From Prosapia bicincta (taxonomy: Eukaryota; Arthropoda; Insecta; Hemiptera; Cercopidae), in assembly GCA_036971475.1 (NCBI GenBank), contig JBAIZL010000006.1, positions 65,610,398-65,674,397 of the forward strand: a DNA stretch of 64,000 nt, read 5' to 3'. Positions within the stretch are counted from its first letter, which is position 1; each line of letters begins with the position of its first letter. The translations under genes were made by a program, and so were the position numbers. The notes beneath the pieces were generated by a model, which was not told the origin of the DNA, made no database searches, and was given only the letters and a program-made list of their open reading frames with translations. This document shows positions 25,331 through 38,422 of the stretch, piece by piece.

Positions 25331-26914
25331 TTAGGGGAGACTGTTGTACCTTGATCATAAAGTACCTTGGATCGCCTTCAGTTTCTTGATAGGTACTGTT
25401 ATCTATGTAACAGCAATTGTACTATTTAAATGTTTACTCGATAAAGTGCAGATATGCGGTAGAGTGGATGTCCATGTGCTTTTTTTATAGTAAAATATAA
25501 ATAATAATTTTTAGTGCCAAAAGTAACAACTATTGTTTTTTATGTTTATTTTTTTTATAAGTTGACTATTTAGTTTTTTGTTTTGAGTTACATTCTGTTT
25601 GAGTCACTGGTTTTTGGTGAATAATTTGGTATGATTATTTTACTTTTAAACAACTTGGAACACTGAGAAGGTTAGGTTTAGAAAGACCCTCCGTTATGTA
25701 GCTTGGATCATAAAAACGTCCTGTACCATTGAGCAATGATTTTAGGTACTTTTGATCTTGCACCAGTGAGAGGTTTTAAAAATGAAAACGTTACCAAACT
25801 TGTTTTACTTCTCCCATTACAGCTCCAGAGCAGATACAGCCTCACCCCAAGGTAGCTGCTAGACAAAAGGCAGGCCTACATAAAAGGCAGAAAGACTGGG
25901 TCTTCTAAAATAGCTACAGATACCCCAGAGAAACATACAATTCGAGAGAAAAAAAGTCAAAATCTGTTCCCAAAACCTTGAATGTCATGAAAAAATAAGA
26001 ATAGAAAAATATGCTTCATTAGAAAGTTGGATTTTGATAAAGAATCTGAATGAAAGCAAGGATTTGGTTTCAGAAGATGAAAACAGACTTAATGGAACTA
26101 ATGAACCAAGAAATAGATGAAAAGCAAGAAGAAATTAATTTTTAAAGAGCAATATTTTAAAGAAGGAAAATATGTTTTGGTACGGTTTAGCAAAAAGTGT
26201 GGTCCGCCAGGGGGGAAAATGATTTTCAAAGATCAACATGATTTTGAATGCCAGATTCAATTCTACAAACCAATTGTATATGGCACCAAATTTTTGAAAA
26301 ATCCTAAGAAGTATGTAATGTTGCAGCTGAAGATGTTGTGGTTAAACTTACAAAACCAGTAGAGTTAAGTGGATCTGCTAGAACTGATGGAAAATTGTAG
26401 TTCCAAGTAGACTTTTTTTAATTTTAACTTTATATGATTTAGTTGACTAATATTTTTAAAAAAATGTAATTTACAAACTTATTGTTTGAACTAACTATGT
26501 TATAAACTTTTTATTTTGATTTCTTGTTAGTATATATGAAAAAGAAATTAAAATAGATGTTGTTTAACCAATTCTCTTTTATTTTTATAATGGAGTAATA
26601 AAATTTAGTTTTCTGTATAAAAATATTGTTTTTAATATGTAATATATCTACTTTATAGCTACAAGTTTTTATGATCCAATGTACATTAGGCTGTGATCAA
26701 TGGTACATGATGGTCGTGCAACTTTGATCAAATATCAATTAGATATAAATACACATTTCAAAACAGTTTATTAGTTAAACGCTCAAAAAAATACATTGTG
26801 TCTAGGAATAATGGTGCTTTTAGGAGAAACTATTTCAATTTTTTTATGTTACCAAATAGCTTTTAAAAAAATCATTATGTAAATTATGATCCATGGTACA
26901 ACAGTCCCTCCTAA
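25331..26914 (+). mobile_element. Tigger/pogo-like DNA transposon relic
   Basis: The 1.58-kb element is bounded by imperfect inverted repeats of about 30 bases. The left begins TTAGGGGAGACTGTTGTACC. The right, read on the other strand, begins TTAGGAGGGACTGTTGTACC. TA dinucleotides flank both ends (25,329-25,330 and 26,915-26,916), the duplication expected for the Tc1/mariner-pogo superfamily. Inside are variants of GGTAC and TTGATCA near both ends, and the decayed C-terminal part of a transposase gene. Most of a full transposase is missing, so the copy is non-autonomous. Confidence 0.7.
25822..26400 (+). pseudogene. Tigger-like transposase, C-terminal remnant
   Basis: Pieces in different frames read like the tail of insect Tigger-like proteins. 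They are APEQIQPHPKVAARQKAG (25,825 on), then ATDTPEK in the next frame (about 25,913-25,936), then YVLVRFSKK within the open stretch 26,117-26,362, then AAEDVVVKLTKP ending at a stop at 26,398-26,400. The signatures TDTPEK, YVLVKF-like and EDVVVKL-like in this order are typical of the region after the DDE domain. At least two frameshifts and several stops break it. The DDE catalytic core is not visible. Confidence 0.6.
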
Positions 26915-26916
26915 TA

Positions 26917-27334
26917 TCTAACATATTCCTTAATAAAAAATTTACCTCGGTCGTCGAAAATGGTTTGAAGGGGATTGGTTTCATGCCAGTATTTATAAAG
27001 ATTAAAATAAAACTTATTATATAGAAAGAATTGGGAATTTTTTTATTAAAATAAATCTGTAGCTAAAGCAATATATTATTAATTGGGAGCTACAACAACT
27101 ATATTTCTCTGTAGCTAAGTATTTTAACTGACATTATTTTGGTTTTGAAATTACAAAATGATCACTATATGGAGTAATTTGTGTTTAAATAAATCCTCTC
27201 ATAAAACTATTTCTAACCTAATGCACATTTCCAAGTAACCGTCCTCAGAGACACTGCAATCAAGACTGTATTATTTATTACAAAATAGTTTTGACTATGC
27301 ATGGCTTATCTTCTATTTATGTTTTAAATATTAA
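26917..27334. other. AT-rich DNA, no feature recognised
   Basis: Unique interval between the transposon relic and segment F. No frame or repeat was found. Confidence 0.5.
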
Positions 27335-28140
27335 TAATAAACCTAAATAACCACGCGGTAATTAGGTACATTAGGAGTACACCTAACAGGTTTCTCCAAT
27401 AAAAACACCTTCGTCAAGGTTTACAAAAGTTACTTATGGACCCACAAACTAATCTTTAGGTTTACTCTTAAAGAGTCTAGTTGAAATTAATAATAAACTA
27501 ACAACCTGTAAATGTGAGACAGCTAAACACTCATTGAAGGATTGAAAGTAAGTAAGATGATAGGCCATTAAAACGTTTCTAAAGTAAATCTAAAAGGCAA
27601 AGAAACTGTGAAAATGACTCAACTTTTATAAAATACGTTGAAAAGATTGGCAAAAAAGATGTAGTTAGAGTGACAAATGAGAAAATCTGTCTTACTTAGA
27701 GAAGTATGGATCTGATAAAACGTTATAGAGGCTGAAGAAGAATATGTATGAACAGATAAATAAAATGATAGTAAGGTTGACAGAGAACTTTTATTACTTG
27801 CTTTTTATTTATTTGTGAAGAGATAAATAGTCTGCTGGACATATTAGCATATTGTAAGCTGTAGTACAGATATTCATTTATACAAGCAAAGCGGGTAAAA
27901 AATGTTAGCAAATGAGAGTGGAAACCGTGAGATGAACACGATTAGAATATTAGGGAAACCAAAGGCATATAGTGCAGGTAATAGATACAGGGTAGGTCAA
28001 TATCATATAACCGACTGTGGGCACTAGACGTCCTAATAATAGTCGCAAAAATACGGGATCATTGTGTGATTTTTGTGGTGTTACCCACACCCTTGTCTTT
28101 TCTTATTTATTTTCTTACAATGTGGCGTAGCGAGTATACT
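27335..28140. repeat. Long repeat, segments F and B, copy III
   Basis: 27,335-27,470 matches 9,138-9,290. 27,478-28,140 matches 12,355-13,040 closely and 7,600-7,920 in part. The short minus-strand frame at 27,723-27,911 is not preserved in copy II. Confidence 0.75.
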
Positions 28141-28658
28141 CTCACGGACCTTACCTTCCCCCCGCTGCTTTTCCCTCCGACTAGCCTTTTCCTTACTCTT
28201 CATCTATCTTCATTTTTCCACACATTCTCCGTAAGAAAGTAATGGTTTATCAATTGACTACGAACCTTGGTTCGAGACCTGTATCTCAAGGAATAAACCT
28301 CTCAGGAGAACAAACTCCTGAATTTTTTATGAAAACCAATTAGCCTCCCATAAGCCTCTTTAAGCTAATTTCGGGGTAGTGGAATCTTTGAGAGACACTT
28401 GTGACTTAAAGACTATACATGGATACCTAGTGAACTTCTTTTGTTTAAAATGAAAACACAGGGAATTGGAAACTATAAATTTTTTATTATTTGTTTAGAT
28501 TTAGAATTACTTATTATTATTAGATTTATTTTAATTACCAGGATTTAGCTTTTTTAATTTTACAACCATACTTTTGAATTACCATGATTTTCTTATTTCA
28601 TGGTATTAGTACAGAATATGTCCCTTTTATTATGTTTACATTTTATTATTATTTATAT

Positions 28659-28752
<94 letters not shown>

Positions 28753-29858
28753 TTACAATACCTTTTTCTAATATTATTATTAAAATCTAAAATTGTTTAA
28801 TATGTCTACTATCATCTATTAAAATTCAATTATTATAATTAAATTTAAACTTTCAAACATTTTAAGGTTCATTTCTAGTTACTTTAGGCTATGCCTTTTA
28901 ACAAACAATCCATAACAAACATATTCACTAATAGACTCTGGTTAACATTTAGCTATTTATAGGTTAACCTAATTAGTTATAACATGCTAGGGATTTAATA
29001 AAAACTTCCTGCTGATAGTTATATACTAAGTCAAAGGAATTCAATCATTTTTCAAGAATAAAGCCATATCAGATAAAATTATTTAAACATAATACGTTTA
29101 TTTCCAATTCAGGCAAACGGATGAATGGAAATCAATTATGAATATGTGTTATTTAATTTAGGTAACCTAAGAGAGTCAGTCCCTTAGGTTATTCAACTTT
29201 TTGTTAATTTTGATTTTAAGTTATTATATTTTGAAATAAAATTTTATCTAAAAAAAATTAAATTGTTTATATGACCTTATACTGCAAAACGTTAGGTATC
29301 TTCTATAGTTGGGTTGTCTTTGGGCTTCTTCCCAGCTTTCATTGGGTTTGGATGTAGGCTTCACTGCATTGCATGGCGTCGGTGAATTTTGTTAAGTTCG
29401 GCTTCTTTTTTCATTATCTTGGTCGAGGTGTTGGTAGAAACATATATAAGCCGCAGCTCATATATTTGTATACTCCCCGGGTCACATTGTAGCACTTTAT
29501 ACGGACTTCTTACCAAATATTGGGTCGTTAATGGTTCTGCATGTATTAATATGACAACTCTCGATGACCGTTCAAACTGTTCTGACTAAGCGTCACTTTT
29601 TTGGCTTCGTCGTCCCCAATTTCTTCAAACTACCGCCTTTTCGATGTCCATATTACATTTTTAACCAATGAGAAAGCCGTTGCTATGGTGACTGACTGTT
29701 TATTTCGTAATTTTAAATTTTAATTAGTTTCAATTTTTGTGAAAGACTTTTCTTTTACTCCAATGTGTTATTTAAATTTTTTAACTTCCATTTAATAATT
29801 TGTTTGTCTTTATTTCTTCTAATTTAATTAATTTACTGTTTCTTCTTGTTACCAATCT
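28141..29858. other. Mixed unique DNA with a CA/TA microsatellite
   Basis: 28,140-28,420 is GC-richer and contains GGTTCGAGACC (about 28,267), which fits a tRNA B-box, but no A-box or cloverleaf surrounds it. 28,661-28,710 is (AC)n and 28,711-28,748 is (AT)n. 29,300-29,700 is GC-richer with a 66-codon frame (29,389-29,589) of no known family. Near its end lie a CCAAT sequence (29,660) and a GTTGCTATGGTGAC string (29,680). No gene could be established. Confidence 0.5.
28661..28748. repeat. Compound (AC)n(AT)n microsatellite
   Basis: 25 AC units followed by about 19 AT units without interruption. Confidence 0.95.
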
Positions 29859-32800
29859 ACCCACGCGATTTTTTACCGAAACTAATATAACTTCATGTTG
29901 GATAATCTCAATTTTGTAGGCTATTATGTTTTCAATTAAAATTTGCATCTTTACAGAAATACAACTCTCCCTAGCTATGCCTCATTTACTTTCCGCACAT
30001 TTTTATACTTATATTCACTATCCCTGATTATATTTGATCAAAATTAATTTAATATTTTACATTTTTGGCTGGGTCCCATAGGCCTCACTTTTACTGTTCC
30101 ATTTAAATCGGTCTATTAGTCGTTAGCCTAATTAGTGTTGTGTTGGTTTATAATTTATTCTAACATTCACAGTTTGTCTATTTAGTTCTAAATACCTTAG
30201 TTTACATTGATTTTTCCTATATTTAACATTTGTATTATAATACTATGAAATAATTGGAAGATTAGTTGTTGACTCTTCTAGGCTTAGTTACATTTATCTG
30301 TACTAATGCCATATTTATTAGCATCGGTCATTCTGGCCGTTGCAATACGTTTATGGCCTTTATAGAGAGTGAACAATATAATCCCTCTATATCATATATC
30401 AGACTCCAACGAAATGTTAAATGTAACTTTACTTTAGAATTATTTTCTATTGAACTTAAACGAGTCATATAAACTAACGAACAAGATCGAACTTACATTT
30501 AAATGTTATAGACACATGGTTTACTTAATTTTGATGTAGTTTGGTAACAATATCTATAATACAGGAAAGGTCAAGGATAAAAAATAAATTCTAAATAAGA
30601 ACGTTAACCAAATCTCCTATAAAGTATATTTTTACACCCAAACCATCCAAAGTTTTACCTACCTGATCCAGTACACAGTTTGTAACTGAATTTGAGTTTG
30701 ACAATAAAATTCGAACCAATAGATGAACTTTCAATTTTTATGCGAAATTCTCTACGAATTTATTGTTTAATCCCATTCAATTGTTTTAGCGATGGGGATA
30801 AATTCTCTCTTGCTGTAAAACCAATGATATTTTACGACTGGTTGGTGTGGGGAAGCCATTCGGCAGCTAAATAATGACTTACCTGCATACCTTTTAAAAT
30901 GATTAAATCGAGTTTTCCACATTATATCGATATATTTCCACAGCGTCGCTGAAAGCATAGTTATAAGGATAATTACTAAAACAATAACAGGTAGTTAATG
31001 AAAACATGTTTTTTTTTCAGAAAAAATGTTTTTGTGAAATCAAAACGTTTGTTTAACAGTTGAGAGGCAAATATATTTTACAGTAGAAAGCTTTTATGTG
31101 TATTAAAAAAAAATTATTTTCTTGTTTAGAAAATATTTCTGTTTAGTTTATATCCTTTTATTTTTAAACCTTGAACAGGTTTAGCAGAGTTTCAGATACT
31201 ACATATGACAACCTTGGTTAAAATTTGGATTTTGATCAATTTTATCTTCTTTTAGAAATGAAAGAGTAATCTTCATTTGGTATCTATATTGATTCAACTT
31301 ATAACCGCTGATATTGCAAAAAATATATCGAATGATAACAGAAACAACCAATAAATATTAAAAACTACGTAAAAAAATTACTTACACATTTAATCTCATT
31401 TTATAGCCCTCACGAAAATTTATTAAATCTAGGTTTACGACCATAATTCTCTGAGGATTTCGTCAACCGAGTGGTAGCAAGTTTTGATTCTTCTTTTATC
31501 CATATTAACCGCGCGGGTAATTAACTCTGACCCCGCTATAGCTTAATAATGATTCCTAGTTTGATTCTACAATAAAATACTGTGATTCCGTAGCTTTTAT
31601 TCCGCTGCTGTACAGCATTAGTGTATGAAAAACGGCATTATGTTTTTGGGATGTAAACATAACCACATTTTCTTCCCAAATCTTAAATTCCCTCTCAGCG
31701 AGTTTCGACGATGTACATGCCTTACTCCTTTTACAAGAAACACTCTTTATTTATTATTATTATTATTAATATTATTTTGTTTTTTTTTTCAAATACATCC
31801 GAAACTATACCAAATCAAAAATCCTGAGCTTAAAGCTTGGAATATTTCATCTACCGAGTGGCGTCCATTCTATTCCGAGTGCGTCCGAGTTACTATTCTA
31901 CTCTTCCCCAGTTTTGCAAGTGTGAATAACTCTTACCATGGTAATTCCATTAGTGCTACCTCCTTAGAATCTGCTTTATCTTACCCCCTACTGCGTTAAT
32001 ATTTCTAAGTACGAGATTCCGTTTTTGGGTTTTGGATGTAAACATCTTTTACAACCCAGACCTTATCTTCCCTGTAAGACCCGTTTTCGTCCACGTCTCG
32101 CTCTCTTATGAAAAAAAACTGTTATAACGATAAGTATGGAAAATTATGTTCATTCAAGCTCGTTAAAATAGATCTTTCTATTTTATACATATTACCAAGA
32201 TCGCATCACATACATTTTAAAATTATACTGAGTGTAAATTAATATCCCTGATAACAAACAAGGGACAGCCTAAGAAGAAGAAAAGAACAGAAAAGGATAA
32301 AGGGTAAATAGCGATAGGCCGTACACGGCTTAAGATTTTGAGTAACGATGGAAGAAACTGTTGGAGTAGCGGCCAAGATAAGAACAGCGTTCAGAGGATA
32401 CCAAAGGCATATAGTAGTCTGCGATCTATACAATATGATGACGTCGGGCGTCTAATATCAAAGTGGATCCTGAAGGTTTTCCGAAGACCTACGCTATGAA
32501 GATGCTTACAACAGTCTTGAACCTCATAATGTTGCGTTTAGTAAACACATGAACTAATTTTACTTTCGCTTTTGCTGTTTTGTGTTCCTCTCTTTATTTA
32601 ACTGATATACTAATGCCATAGGATCCTGTGCAGTGGAACAGTTGGATACGATTGTTCACAGTTTAAACATATAATGACGTCAATAACCTCATTTCGTTTG
32701 TTTCTATAGCTTAGCTTTTAACTGGTATAAACTAATTTAAATTAAGCCCACTTCCACTCCGGCCTCTACTCACGGGCTCGAAGAATATTTCTCATTACGG

Positions 32801-33690
32801 GACTTCTCAAAGGGGTTGATTGAGTTTAATAGGGGGTGAGAGGTGGAGTTTGAATGTAAGCACACATTAAACTTTGCTTTAAGCGTTTAAGTGAAGTTAG
32901 TAACTTTAGCGTGGTGCAATAGAAACCTTAACTTTAACGCCAAGTAAGCCTTACTCTTTGAGAGCGCCACTTAAGTTATTAGGATATCAGTAAAATTCTA
33001 CTCCGCCGAGAGTTAGCGGAGTTTGCCTGTACAAAATCTGTCAAGATTGTTTTGGAAGGAATTTGAACAAAAATGGAACAAATATTACTAATGCGGAACA
33101 TTGAAGATATTGAATTGTTGTGAAACAATAAATACCTAAAATTACAATTCCTGTTTAAGAATAAATGTAAATAATTTGAAAAAACAATAAAAGAAGTGGG
33201 AAGCGTAGAAAATGTGGTTGCGAGTTGAAAGAAGATTAATGTTTTTTAAAGAATCGTGACCGAATTCCAAGATATTTGTTTACGCTTATAGTCTATGGTT
33301 GTCGACACCCAGATTTTTCCCAAAAAGCGTCAGACAATACAGTAGAAAAAATAACCTTCAACATTGTAAAACTAAATTAGAATAATGCAACGAATACATA
33401 GTACGGATTTAACAATGAAAACACTTATAAAATTAATACAAACATTAAAAGAATACAAATAAATATTGTAAATCTTGTTTACTGTAAAGGCGTACCTATG
33501 TAAACACATAAAATTGGTAACCTCTTTTCAGAAAGATAGGTAGATTAGGTACATACTATTTTTTTTATTCTGTCTCTTTACCGTAAATAATCAATTTGTC
33601 ACCAAGAAATAAACTCGTGCATCACTATACATGTAATAGACATTGCCAAAAGTGTGTTATAATACTAAGATGTGGAATAGGTTATAAATA
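29859..33690. repeat. Long repeat, segment C, copy III
   Basis: Collinear with 13,423-17,400, without the local duplication seen at 13,063. Its internal tandem repeat is visible at about 31,450-31,830 and 31,850-32,090: each begins near an ACCGAGTGG string and ends in a TGGATGTAAACAT-like stretch followed by TTCCCT. The frames at 30,266-30,472, 30,692-30,874, 31,625-31,999 and 32,239-32,433 have no recognised domain. Confidence 0.8.
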
Positions 33691-34301
33691 TTTCTAGCAT
33701 AATACATTCTGTTTTGGAAATTCGTAATAGTTTTTTGAAAAAAACACCTTTAAAAAAATTATCCGATATATTTTTGTATAACTATCAAAACAATATGAAA
33801 CAATTATGTTTGTTTTTAATACTATGATTTTGTAAAACATAATAGTTTGTATTATTTCAGAGCTCCAAGTACAAGTAAATATATAAATCGTTATGCTTAG
33901 CACTTTCCGTTATTTATTATGTCCACTTACGGAATCAAAAACCAAAACAGGGATTAGCAGACCCCAGAGCAAGTAAAATAATTGACTATAAAAATGTGAC
34001 AAATACATCAACTGTTCTGCGTGTAAAGATGACAGTTTAAAAAGAAGTGGAATTGAAAAAAATAAATTTTGGTTTTCAAAAGTAATTATTTTTATATTAT
34101 TAGGAAAGAAGAAACAAACTGAAAGAGTGCTGAGTCAACCTGTGTTGCAGGGTGTGTAGGGCACTTAGCAAGGTGATTACTGCAACCCACATGGAGTTAA
34201 TGTCTTTGTCGTCATGGAGGTAGTATTAGTTGGCTGCCATTTGAACGCAGCAAAATTTTATGACTATTTGGGATTTAGAAGTCTCACTAGAGGTGAAAAA
34301 T

Positions 34302-34303
<2 letters not shown>

Positions 34304-34359
<56 letters not shown>

Positions 34360-34420
34360 TGAGCGTATGCGTGCGTGTGTATGCGTGTGTGTGTGTGTGT
34401 GCATACGTGTGTGTACGCGT
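34304..34420. repeat. (TG)n-rich tract, empty LINE site
   Basis: TG repeats with variant GTATGCGTG units. The bases around 34,385-34,410 align with both flanks of the LINE in copy I and hold only one copy of the duplicated target sequence. Confidence 0.85.
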
Positions 34421-35085
34421 GTGTACGTGCGTGCCCGAGTTTGTGCGTGCAAATACACACATTCTATAAAACTGATGATAAATATCATGATAAACTATCT
34501 ATTTATTTTTATTTTTATTGTTGGTGCAATTAATAATAAGTAGTGTAATCTTTACTTAGTAATAACACATAAATTTACTGTAAAAACTAATTAGTTCATT
34601 TTGTATTTTGGCCTAATGATTAAAACAAAATAATACTTGAAAAGTAGCAGATTTTAAATAAGTTACTGTAGCCTCTAAAACGGACCTTTATTGTGATGTT
34701 TTCGTGCTACCGTACACTTTAATTATTTTAACATTAATTTTCTACACACACAACACTTAAGAATCCATGATTTTAAATTTTAAATAATGTCAGAGATACC
34801 ACTCCTGCAATAATCGTTGCCGATAATCGTTAGACGACGATTTGCTACATTTGACACTCCAAGGATAATACACCTTTAATAGAACTTGTTTCACTAACGT
34901 AGATCTAAGGAAATGCAAGGCTGTGAAATAATTAGGCTTAAAGGATGGCTTTAAGTTTGACATCATTTGATCATAATAAAACCTTCACCCTCGTGAATTT
35001 ATTTGTTTTATGTAAAGACCAAAATGTATAAAATAATTGTATTATTTCGTTATTAATTAATAATTCGTAATTATTATTAGAGATA

Positions 35086-35153
<68 letters not shown>
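35086..35153. repeat. (TA)n microsatellite
   Basis: A pure TA tract, the longer allele of the array at 5,455-5,511 in copy I. Confidence 0.95.
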
Positions 35154-35156
<3 letters not shown>

Positions 35157-37247
35157 CTTATTACTTATTAGAATTATATATGGTAAGAATAATTACTGTG
35201 TAAACAGTAATAAAATTACATTATCGGATATAATTATTTTCAAAATGGCGCATACCATGAACTTTACTATCTAGAAGGCATTGTAGCACATACACGTTTG
35301 ACAACACAAGAAACTTATTGTTGCAGAATAAGACGTAACAATTATATATAAATCTTTTATCTTTGTCCTACTTTAGCCGTCTCCCAGAGAAACTCCATCC
35401 TTTTCTATGTAGGTTACGTAAGTCCCATATCGCGTTCATACAATGTCATCTTACATTCCTGTAACGATGGTAATTAGCAGCCGTTTGTTTTGAAAACATT
35501 TTGTTACATTTTTTTGACGACAATGGTTGCCATGGTATGTAATTTTGTTTATTTAAATATATAAAGAAAACTGTAAGTGCTTATTTTTTCTAATGGCCTA
35601 AACTTATTTACAACACATGTGAGATTTTATATTGCTTTATTTATAAAATGGCGTTCGAAAAATTATAGATATATGCAGTAAAGTAATCGTAGTCTTGCCT
35701 AGCTTTGTTTATTTTGATTGTATTGTCTTGCAGATTAATTTATTTATTCCTTGGTTGATTTACTCCTATTTATTTTTAATTTAGGTAATGTTAAAGTTTT
35801 TAGTCTCAATAAACTTGACTTAAAAATTATAATACATATTATTATCATATTTAGATTATTATTCCATCATTTATTTTTTTAAAATTTTTAAATCTAAATG
35901 TTTCTTATTTGAAAAAATGACTTTGGTCGAAGAAAAGAGATGGTTGGTGATTGATTTTTACCAGTAGCTAGAATAATTTTAAATTGGACGTTTTACAAAT
36001 TTCAAATATCCTTTACTCAATTTTTGGCCGTAGATTATAAAAGTAAATTTTGCCATTTATGCTGATGTTGAATGTGTTTAAATTCGTCTTCGCTATAACG
36101 GTCTGGCCCTTAGGGATACGGATAAAATGATGTTTGTAGACAGCTCCGTTATAGTTCCTCCTTAGTGACGGTTTCACCAGGGATCAGATTTACTTGGGGC
36201 ACTTGCGTCAGATTTTACTTAAAGCGAACAACTTGAGAGAGTCTTTTCATTTTCCCTTCAAATTTTAAACACATTATTTACAATCTACAGCACCTTAACA
36301 TTTGTTATTGGCTTTTAAACTTTATTCTACTACACCTTACGATAGCCAAACTTGTCTTTTCATACACTTAGATCCTTATTTCTTATCGTTAAGAGGCTAA
36401 AATGTCAACTAAAAGTCGTCAGACGAAAAGAAGAAGAAACAGCGGCAACAACGTGAAATACTGACAAAAATCTCTGCAAAAAAGATATAGCAGAGGCTTC
36501 GTGTGTTTTACTATGTTTCACTATATCCTCCCTCCATCATTCCTGCATCAAACAATCGATAACAACTTCGTCAAACTTCTACTAACGTTTTATCTTACTA
36601 AATCTGTATGATAGCCTACTAACCATTTTCCGTCCATTCGCTCATAAGGCATTTTTTCCTTTCGGGTAGTGCTTCAAGTGTATTACATTTGCATTATATA
36701 ATAAAGGCATTTTATAATTCTATTATGTCTTACGTCTTTACAAATAAATAATAAGTTGTTTATAAAAACATGTGTTACAACGGAAATGTTGTAATACTCC
36801 AGGGTCACGTTGTCAAATAGGCTGCCTGGCTCCTATAGTACACTTTATTATCTATAACGTTATAGATGAGCATAACAAAATTTACAATATTATCTTTTAA
36901 AATCAACTTGTAATATTTGCAAATTAGTTCTAGGAATGAATACAAGTTGTTAGTTTAAGTATTGTATTGAACGCGTTCGGTGTAACTTTTCATAACTTTT
37001 TTAGTAGATTTCAAATAAGTGAAGGAAATAATCAGTTTATGTTTTATAACACAAATTATGTCCTGCAAGTGCTCCAGTAGTCACTGGAATAAGTGCTTCT
37101 GGAAGGTCCAGTGTCGGCGAGAAAATATTGGGGATGGCCGTAGGTTCCAGAAGCAAACCAAACTTATACAGATTATGGTTTTTCTGTCAACAGTTTTGTT
37201 GTTTTTATACGGTTAGTTGGTCTAGTACCGGCGATGTAGAATATGAA

Positions 37248-37509
37248 AGCTCCTGAAATTAAAATGGGGGGGGGGGAGTCATTGCTTTATAATACGGAAA
37301 AGGGTAGTGTGGAAGGTTACAGACATAGTAGGTATGCTTTACAACGGGGTGCAACTGAGGGTAGGGAGAAGAATGAGGAAGTGGATATGTACTTAGGATT
37401 ATTTAGGGGGAAAAAGTAAATTATAGAATCATGTGGCGTGGATTAGCGACATGTAAGATGGCTTTTGCCGTAATTTCTGACAAGAAGGCTTTTTGCGTTA
37501 GGCATAACG

Positions 37510-37512
<3 letters not shown>
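37248..37512. other. Unique DNA with a G(10+) run
   Basis: Begins exactly where similarity to copy I stops. It contains a run of about 12 G near 37,265 and G-rich sequence to about 37,500. No frame or domain was seen. Confidence 0.5.
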
Positions 37513-37576
<64 letters not shown>

Positions 37577-37701
37577 TAATACGTTTTCTTGTTTAATAAT
37601 TTAAAACAACATAGGTTATTCAAATACAAGAAATTTATTATTTTATATCCAAAGTAGGTTATTCTTGTATTTAAATAACCTATGTTGTTTTAAATTATAT
37701 A

Positions 37702-37756
<55 letters not shown>
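37513..37756. repeat. Hairpin between two (TA)n arrays
   Basis: 37,598-37,632 and 37,662-37,696 are 35-base inverted copies (one mismatch) with a 29-base loop. (TA)n arrays lie on both sides (about 37,513-37,578 and 37,703-37,756). The layout is the same as at 20,076-20,480 but the arm sequence is different. Confidence 0.85.
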
Positions 37757-37758
<2 letters not shown>

Positions 37759-38173
37759 CAATATGTATTCTTGTGTATAGTATTAGTAAGATTGTGTGTA
37801 AGTATTAGTAATCTTGTGTATGTAAGTTATAATTCTTGTATTTGTATTTTGACTTATGTTCTTTATATATAAATAAGAATGACAAATTTTCGAAACTAAT
37901 TGGACTGATTGCAGCTACCAATGAAGATATCATTTAAAACTTCATGTTGCTAATGGACGATTGCCTATTTCAAAAACATACGTTTATAAATTTGTAATAA
38001 AAAAGAAAAAAATTGTTTGTAGTACATTTAGAAAACGGGAAACGTTTTAAATTAAACAAATAAAATACCGTAATAATTATTAAACCCTAATTATATTTAC
38101 TATTATTTATTTAATCAATCCTGATCAAAACCTTATAATTTTTAGTTAATTAGTGCCTAACCAGTGATAACTA
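37757..38173. other. AT-rich DNA, no feature recognised
   Basis: Short repeats of TATTAGTAATCTTGTGT-like units at 37,770-37,830 only. Confidence 0.45.
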
Positions 38174-38422
38174 TTCACAACAGTAAAAAATAAAACAGTC
38201 AAATCTAAATTTCACCACACATTTGGTTTTAATAAAAACAAAGGCACTAGTTCATAACACAATCACACTAGTTTCGGTGACGATGTCGGTAGCCAAGTAC
38301 TGAGGAAGGCGACATCGTCACTGAAACTGTTCTGATTTTGTTACGAACTAATGTGTTTTCTTTTTAATAAAAACTAATGTGTGGTGAAATTTAGAGGTGC
38401 CTATTTTTCTTACTGTTGTGAA
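38174..38422. repeat. Snapback (long hairpin) element
   Basis: 38,174-38,288 and 38,310-38,422 are inverted copies of about 114 bases, with a 21-base loop. The inner 19 bases pair with one mismatch and the outer parts with more mismatches and small indels. The loop and right arm contain CTGAGGA and, 16 bases on, GAAAC. No coding capacity. Probably a MITE or a folded terminal repeat of a retroelement. Confidence 0.85.

Larger units (their letters stand above)
33691..37247. repeat. Long repeat, segments D and E, copy III (LINE-free)
   Basis: Matches 1-630 joined to 4,747-7,557 and so shows the locus without the LINE. It includes the GT-rich tract (34,304-34,420) and a (TA)n array (about 35,086-35,153). 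The frames at 34,214-34,543 and its neighbours are readings of the GT tract. Similarity to copy I stops sharply at 37,247. Confidence 0.85.

Noticed and set aside
28267..28277. GGTTCGAGACC as a tRNA gene
   Set aside because: It matches a B-box, but no A-box at the right distance and no cloverleaf is present.
29650..29700. CCAAT plus GTTGCTATGGTGAC as a promoter
   Set aside because: Both words are short and imperfect, and no transcript or exon can be placed next to them.
34214..34543. Cys/Val-rich and His/Thr-rich frames over the GT tract
   Set aside because: They are translations of a (TG)n microsatellite.
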